64,000 nt of DNA from Alphaproteobacteria bacterium (GTDB taxonomy: Bacteria; Pseudomonadota; Alphaproteobacteria; UBA8366; Aestuariispiraceae). The position numbers were made by a program, and so were the translations under genes. Where the stretch lies: positions 310,001 through 374,000 of the forward strand of contig JANSXE010000002.1 of assembly GCA_024743195.1 (NCBI GenBank), written 5' to 3'. This document shows, one piece after another, positions 59,705-64,000 of this stretch. Position 1 is the first letter of the stretch. Each line of letters opens with the position of its first letter. The notes beneath the pieces are model-generated. The model saw only the letters and a list, made by a program, of their open reading frames with translations. It did not search any database and was not told the origin of the DNA.

Positions 59705-62269
59705 ATGAGCCGTTACGATTTCCGGGTGGTCGAGCCCCATTGGCGCAAGATCTGGGACGAAATGGACGCCTTCCGCGCGACCGAGGACCCGGCGCGCGAC
59801 AAGTACTATGTGCTTGAGATGTTTCCCTATCCGTCGGGACGGATCCATATGGGGCATGTGCGCAACTACGCGCTGGGCGATGTCGTCGCGCGCTTCAAGA
59901 AGGCGCGCGGCTTCAATGTGCTGCATCCGATGGGGTGGGACGCCTTCGGCCTGCCGGCGGAGAACGCGGCGATCGAGAACAAGCGGCCGCCGGCCGAGTG
60001 GACGCGCGAGAACATCGCCGCCATGCGCGATCAGTTGAAGGGCCTCGGCCTCTCGATCGACTGGAGCCGGGAAATCGCGACCTGCGAGCCCGAATATTAT
60101 CGCCACGAACAGAAGATGTTCCTGGACTTCCTCAAGGCCGGCCTCGCCTATCGCAAGGAAAGCTGGGTCAACTGGGACCCGGTCGATCAGACCGTTCTGG
60201 CCAACGAGCAGGTGATCGACGGCAAGGGCTGGCGCACCGGCGCGCCGGTCGAGAAGCGCCGGCTGGCGCAATGGAACCTGAAGATCACCCGGTACGCCGA
60301 CGAGCTGCTTGAGGCGTTGGACAGGCTCGAGCGGTGGCCGGACAAGGTCCGCCTGATGCAGCGCAACTGGATCGGCAAGTCGACGGGCGCGCGGGTGCGC
60401 TTCGAACTCGCCGAGCGCGATGAGGCCGTCGAGGTCTTCACGACCCGGCCGGACACGCTCTACGGCATGTCCTTCCTGGCGCTGGCCCCGAACCATCCCT
60501 TGACCGAGCGGCTGGCGGCGGACGACCCGGCCTTGGCCGACTTCGTGGCCGAATGCAACCGCCTCGGCACCAGCGAGGAGGCGATCGAACGGGCGGAGAA
60601 GCGCGGCTACGACACCGGCCTGGAGGCGATCCATCCCTTCACCGGGGCGCGCTTCAAGGTGTTCGCCGCCAATTTCGTGCTGATGGAGTACGGGACGGGC
60701 GCGATCTTCGGCTGTCCGGCGCACGATCAACGGGACCTGGACTTCGCCCGGAAGTACGGGCTGGACGTCACGCCGGTCGTCGCCCCGGCGGACGCCGATT
60801 CCGCCGACTTCGCGATCGGCGACGAGGCCTATGTCGGCCCGGGCCGCCTGATCAATTCCGACTTTCTGGACGGGCTGTCGGTGGAGGACGCCAAGCAAGC
60901 GGTCGTCACGCGCCTGGAGTCGGACGGCGCCGGAACGGGCGCCGTCACCTATCGCCTGCGCGATTGGGGCGTCTCCCGCCAGCGCTATTGGGGCTGTCCG
61001 ATTCCGGTGATCCATTGTCCGGCGTGCGGCGTCGTGCCGGCGCGGGAAGAGGATCTGCCGGTGACGCTGCCGGAAGACGTCAGCTTCGAAAAACCGGGCA
61101 ACCCGCTGGACCATCACCCGACTTGGAAGCATGTCGCCTGCCCCGAGTGCGGAGAGCCGGCGGAGCGCGAGACGGACACCTTCGACACCTTCTTCGAAAG
61201 CTCCTGGTATTTCGCGCGCTATTGCGATCCGCAGAATGAGCGTTTGGGTTTCGATCAGGACAAGGCGGGCTATTGGCTGCCGGTCGACCAGTATATTGGC
61301 GGGATCGAGCATGCGGTGCTGCATCTTCTCTATTCGCGGTTCTTCACCCGGGCCTTGAAGGATTGCGGCTATCTCGACGTCGAGGAGCCCTTCGCGGGTC
61401 TGTTCACCCAAGGCATGGTCTGTCACGAGACCTTCCGCGACCAGGACGGCAAATGGCTGTTCCCGAGCGAGGTGAACCGCACCGGAGAGGGGGCGTCCCG
61501 GGTCTCCGACGGCGCGCCGGTTGAAGTCGGCCGCTCGGAGAAGATGTCGAAGTCGCGCAAGAACGTGGTGGACCCCGTCGATATCGTGGAGACCTACGGG
61601 GCGGACACCGCGCGCCTTTTCATGCTGTCCGACAGCCCGCCGGAGCGCGATCTGGAATGGACGGAAGCCGGCGTCGAGGGCGCCTGGCGCTATGTGAACC
61701 GCCTGTGGCGCGCCGTTGCGGATGAGGCCGACGGCCCGCTCGCCCTGCAGGGCGCGCCGCGCCCCGAAACGGTCGGCGAGAGCGCGGCCGCCGTGGAGCG
61801 CGCGGTGCACAAGACCATCGACGGCGTCACCGGCGACCTGGAGCGGTTTCATTTCAACCGGGCGATCGCCAGGATCCGCGAATTGTCCAACGCGGTCCAG
61901 GAGCTGGACGGCGAGGCGGCCGACGTCGTCTGGGCGCGCCGCCTGGGATGGGAGACGGTGGTCCGTCTCTTGAACCCCATGACGCCGCACCTGACGGAAG
62001 AGCTCTGGCGCCGCCTGGGCCACCCGACGCCCCTGGTCGCGCTTGAGTGGCCGGCCGCCGACCCGGCCTTGTTGGTCGAAGACAGCGTGACCGTCGCCAT
62101 CCAGGTGAACGGCAAGCTGCGCGCGACCATCGATCTGCCGCGCGACGCCGCCCGGGAAGACGCGGAGGCCGCCGCCTTGGCCCAGGAAAACGTTCAACGC
62201 GCGCTCGACGGCAAGGATCCGCGCAAGGTGATCGTGGTCCCGAACCGCATCGTGAATGTGGTGATCTAG
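59705..62269 (+). CDS. leuS: leucyl-tRNA synthetase
   Basis: Class Ia synthetase of 854 residues that charges tRNA-Leu. The HIGH motif is [20 protein letters not shown], the editing (CP1) domain holds [18 protein letters not shown], zinc-like CPACG and CPECGEP are in the ZN-1 insertion, and the KMSKS loop is [16 protein letters not shown]. The C-terminal anticodon-binding and tRNA-binding part ends in [14 protein letters not shown]. 74 bp after the DUF3576 stop. Confidence 0.98.
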   Translation: MSRYDFRVVEPHWRKIWDEMDAFRATEDPARDKYYVLEMFPYPSGRIHMGHVRNYALGDVVARFKKARGFNVLHPMGWDAFGLPAENAAIENKRPPAEWTRENIAAMRDQLKGLGLSIDWSREIATCEPEYYRHEQKMFLDFLKAGLAYRKESWVNWDPVDQTVLANEQVIDGKGWRTGAPVEKRRLAQWNLKITRYADELLEALDRLERWPDKVRLMQRNWIGKSTGARVRFELAERDEAVEVFTTRPDTLYGMSFLALAPNHPLTERLAADDPALADFVAECNRLGTSEEAIERAEKRGYDTGLEAIHPFTGARFKVFAANFVLMEYGTGAIFGCPAHDQRDLDFARKYGLDVTPVVAPADADSADFAIGDEAYVGPGRLINSDFLDGLSVEDAKQAVVTRLESDGAGTGAVTYRLRDWGVSRQRYWGCPIPVIHCPACGVVPAREEDLPVTLPEDVSFEKPGNPLDHHPTWKHVACPECGEPAERETDTFDTFFESSWYFARYCDPQNERLGFDQDKAGYWLPVDQYIGGIEHAVLHLLYSRFFTRALKDCGYLDVEEPFAGLFTQGMVCHETFRDQDGKWLFPSEVNRTGEGASRVSDGAPVEVGRSEKMSKSRKNVVDPVDIVETYGADTARLFMLSDSPPERDLEWTEAGVEGAWRYVNRLWRAVADEADGPLALQGAPRPETVGESAAAVERAVHKTIDGVTGDLERFHFNRAIARIRELSNAVQELDGEAADVVWARRLGWETVVRLLNPMTPHLTEELWRRLGHPTPLVALEWPAADPALLVEDSVTVAIQVNGKLRATIDLPRDAAREDAEAAALAQENVQRALDGKDPRKVIVVPNRIVNVVI

Positions 62270-62288
62270 AGCAGGGGACGCGAGGCCG

Positions 62289-62873
62289 ATGACCGCAGTC
62301 AAGTCGCCGAGACCCGCAAAACGCTTGGACCGCGGCCCGACGAGCCCGGCCCGGCGTCGGCTTGTGCTGCTGGGCGCGGCGGCAAGTCTGGCCGCGCTTT
62401 CGGCGTGCGGCTTCCAGCCGGCCTACACGCCGCAGCGCACGGCGGCCGGCGGCGTGATGACGCCGATGGCGGACCTGCAGGCGATCGAGGTGGTTCCGAT
62501 CGCCGAGCGGCGGGGTCAGATCCTGCACAATCTCCTGCTCGACCGGCTCAATCCGCGAGGGCGGCCCCAACAACCGCTTTACCGCCTGACCACAGGCGTC
62601 GCCGTTTCGGTGCAGGGGCTCGGGGTGCTGGCGGACGCGACCTCCAGCCGGTCACGGGTCGTCGTCACGGCGACTTCTACGCTGAGCGGCGCCGGCGATC
62701 CCCAGGTCTTCGAGGCGCGCGCCGTCAGCAGCTTCAATACGACGGAATCCGACTACGCCACTCTGGTGGCCGAAGACGAGGCGATCGAGCGGGCGCTGCG
62801 CACGATCGCGGATCAGTTGATGCTGGAAATCGCCGCCTTCTTCCGCAAGGCGCGCGCGCGGCAGACGGGGTGA
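62289..62873 (+). CDS. lptE: LPS assembly lipoprotein LptE
   Basis: Lipoprotein of 194 residues with a long basic N-region, signal peptide and lipobox LSAC-GFQPAY (Cys40), which is the usual LptE start. It plugs the LptD barrel and helps insert LPS in the outer membrane. The body contains ILHNLLLDRLNPRG and a C-terminal helix (AIERALRTIADQLMLEIAAFFRKA). 19 bp after leuS and 16 bp before holA: a typical proteobacterial leuS-lptE-holA operon. Confidence 0.93.
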   Translation: MTAVKSPRPAKRLDRGPTSPARRRLVLLGAAASLAALSACGFQPAYTPQRTAAGGVMTPMADLQAIEVVPIAERRGQILHNLLLDRLNPRGRPQQPLYRLTTGVAVSVQGLGVLADATSSRSRVVVTATSTLSGAGDPQVFEARAVSSFNTTESDYATLVAEDEAIERALRTIADQLMLEIAAFFRKARARQTG

Positions 62874-62889
62874 CCGGAGGTCCGGGTCG

Positions 62890-63933
62890 ATGAAACTGGC
62901 GCCGCGCCAGATCGAGGGTTTCTTGAAGGCCCCGCCGCCTGAGTTGCGCGCGGCCCTGATCTTCGGCGAGGACGCCGGACTGGTGCGCGAACGAGCCGAC
63001 GCCTTGGCGCGCACCGTGGTTCCGACGCTGGACGATCCGTTCCTCGTGTCCGATCTGTCCGCCGATCAGCTTCAGGAGACGCCGGCGCGCCTCGCGGAGG
63101 AGGCGGCGGCGCTCGCGATGACAGGCGGCCGGCGCGTCGTCCTGGTTCGGGACGCCAGCGATAAGCTGTTGAAATGTTTTGAGGAATTTCTATCGGGCCC
63201 GGTAGGAGACGCGCTCATCGTCGCCTGGGGCGGCGAGCTTCCGGCGCGCTCGAAGCTGCGTAAGCTGTTCGAAGGCGCCGACCAGCGCGCGGCGGCGCTG
63301 CCGTGCTATCTCGATGACGAAGGGGCGCTTGCCGGGCTGATCGAGACGCGGATGCGCGCGGACCGGATCACGCTCGAGGGCGACGCGCAGCGCTATCTGG
63401 TCGACCATCTCGGGGCGGATCGCGCCTTGAGCCGGGCGGAGATCGACAAGCTCGCACTCTATGCCGGCCCGGGCGGTCGGCTGACCCTGGAGGACGTCAC
63501 CGCGGCGATCGGCGACAGCGCGGCGACGGCGCTGGACGATGTGATCCACGCCGCGTGCGACGGCGAGGCGGCGGCGCTCGACCGCGCGGTGGAGGAAGGC
63601 TTCGCGGTCGGCTTGCATCCGGTGCCCATGCTGCGCCAGACCACCGCGCATGTGGTGCGTCTGCGCCTGCTTCGCGGCGAAGTCGACAGTGGGCGGGACG
63701 CCCTCGGCGCGGTGAAGGCCGCGCGCCCGCCGATCTTCTGGAAGCACCAGGACCGGGTGGCGCGGCAGGTTCGGAGCTTCGACGCCGGGGCGCTGGCCGA
63801 CGCGTTGGCGTTGCTGCTCGACGCGGAAGCCCAGTGCAAGACGAGCGGCGCGCCCGATCGGCTGACCGCGAGCCGGGCGCTGCACCAGATCGCAGCCTTG
63901 GCCCGGCGCGGACGCGCAGCCGCGCGGCGCTGA
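62890..63933 (+). CDS. holA: DNA polymerase III subunit delta
   Basis: Clamp-loader wrench subunit of 347 residues. Start MKLAPRQIEGFLKAPPPELRAALIFGEDAGLVRERADAL matches the family N-terminus; DPFLVSDLSADQL, VVLVRDASDKL and the helical collar domain (AALDRAVEEGFAVGLHPVPMLRQTTAHVVRLRL) follow. It opens the beta clamp with DnaX, delta-prime and chi/psi. Last gene of the leuS-lptE-holA block. Confidence 0.95.
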   Translation: MKLAPRQIEGFLKAPPPELRAALIFGEDAGLVRERADALARTVVPTLDDPFLVSDLSADQLQETPARLAEEAAALAMTGGRRVVLVRDASDKLLKCFEEFLSGPVGDALIVAWGGELPARSKLRKLFEGADQRAAALPCYLDDEGALAGLIETRMRADRITLEGDAQRYLVDHLGADRALSRAEIDKLALYAGPGGRLTLEDVTAAIGDSAATALDDVIHAACDGEAAALDRAVEEGFAVGLHPVPMLRQTTAHVVRLRLLRGEVDSGRDALGAVKAARPPIFWKHQDRVARQVRSFDAGALADALALLLDAEAQCKTSGAPDRLTASRALHQIAALARRGRAAARR

Positions 63934-63947
63934 GGCGCCGTCGGCGC

Positions 63948-64000
63948 TTACATTTCCGTGTCGGCCGAGGCCGGTGCGACACGCGCGCTCAGGCGGTCGG
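63948..64000 (-). CDS. C-terminal end of a minus-strand gene, possibly parB
   Basis: Only the last 17 codons are in the window: they read DRLSARVAPASADTEM then TAA. The piece is too short to identify alone. Gene order leuS-lptE-holA is followed by parB on the opposite strand in many alphaproteobacteria, and the end of ParB often reads like ...LRRLS, so parB is a reasonable guess. Confidence 0.3.
   Translation of the reverse strand, partial: DRLSARVAPASADTEM

Overview
The window is about 70% G+C, with dense genes, many 1-4 bp start/stop overlaps and almost no foreign-looking DNA. The gene content points to an alphaproteobacterium, most likely Rhodospirillales in the broad sense. Supporting markers are a RegB/RegA redox two-component pair, a complete system I (Ccm) cytochrome c maturation locus, a DivL-type kinase beside ahcY, a CenR-like regulator, an OmpA protein, a general porin, and the block DUF3576-leuS-lptE-holA followed by what looks like the end of parB. 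This placement is inferred from gene families; no ribosomal RNA is present.

Layout. 1-2675: the end of a succinate-semialdehyde-type dehydrogenase and a class III aminotransferase (amine or GABA-type catabolism). 2732-6581: late cobalamin assembly, with cobS, a phosphatase, a small membrane protein and cobU on the minus strand and cobT divergent. 6607-10305: a two-domain APH-like/P-loop kinase overlapping regB, then regA. 10420-12029: a DUF429 protein and cobH. 12070-16419: two tandem Bcr/CflA efflux pumps, a YgjP-type metalloprotease and an EamA exporter. 16420-20008: an AT-rich leader, an ATP-grasp ligase and a large protein with a papain-like Cys-His-Asn signature; this is the most novel-looking part. 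20055-25458: a methyltransferase, a quinone oxidoreductase, an asparaginase, an RNA methyltransferase and LrgAB. 25508-29429: the DivL-like kinase and ahcY. 29913-36826: ompA, trpS, a secreted trypsin-like protease with an unknown 435-residue partner, a renalase-like flavoprotein and a 3-hydroxyacyl-CoA dehydrogenase. 37025-45235: ccmABCDEFGHI. 45387-50781: cheZ, tRNA-Ala(CGC), yggT, folD, an EamA transporter, a DUF3253 protein, an NnrU protein and the CenR-like regulator. 50953-57347: an unknown Pro/Ala-rich protein, an L,D-transpeptidase-like protein, a YggS protein, a TPR sulfotransferase, a 2OG-Fe(II) oxygenase and a JmjC protein. 57764-64000: porin, DUF3576 lipoprotein, leuS, lptE, holA and the edge of a probable parB.

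How the genes fit together. RegB/RegA (redox sensing), Ccm (heme attachment to periplasmic cytochromes) and the cobalamin genes suggest an organism with flexible respiratory metabolism. DivL-like and CenR-like proteins belong to the alphaproteobacterial cell-cycle and envelope regulators. The ATP-grasp/papain-like pair has an unusually strong ribosome binding site, an AT-rich promoter region and an intrinsic terminator inside its leader, which suggests a separately regulated peptide- or amide-forming and cleaving system. The sulfotransferase/2OG-oxygenase/JmjC group looks like a second modification cluster.

A recurring feature is short GC-rich tandem repeats (units of 10-15 bp, 3-8 copies) at eight or more places, both inside genes (in frame) and in leaders.
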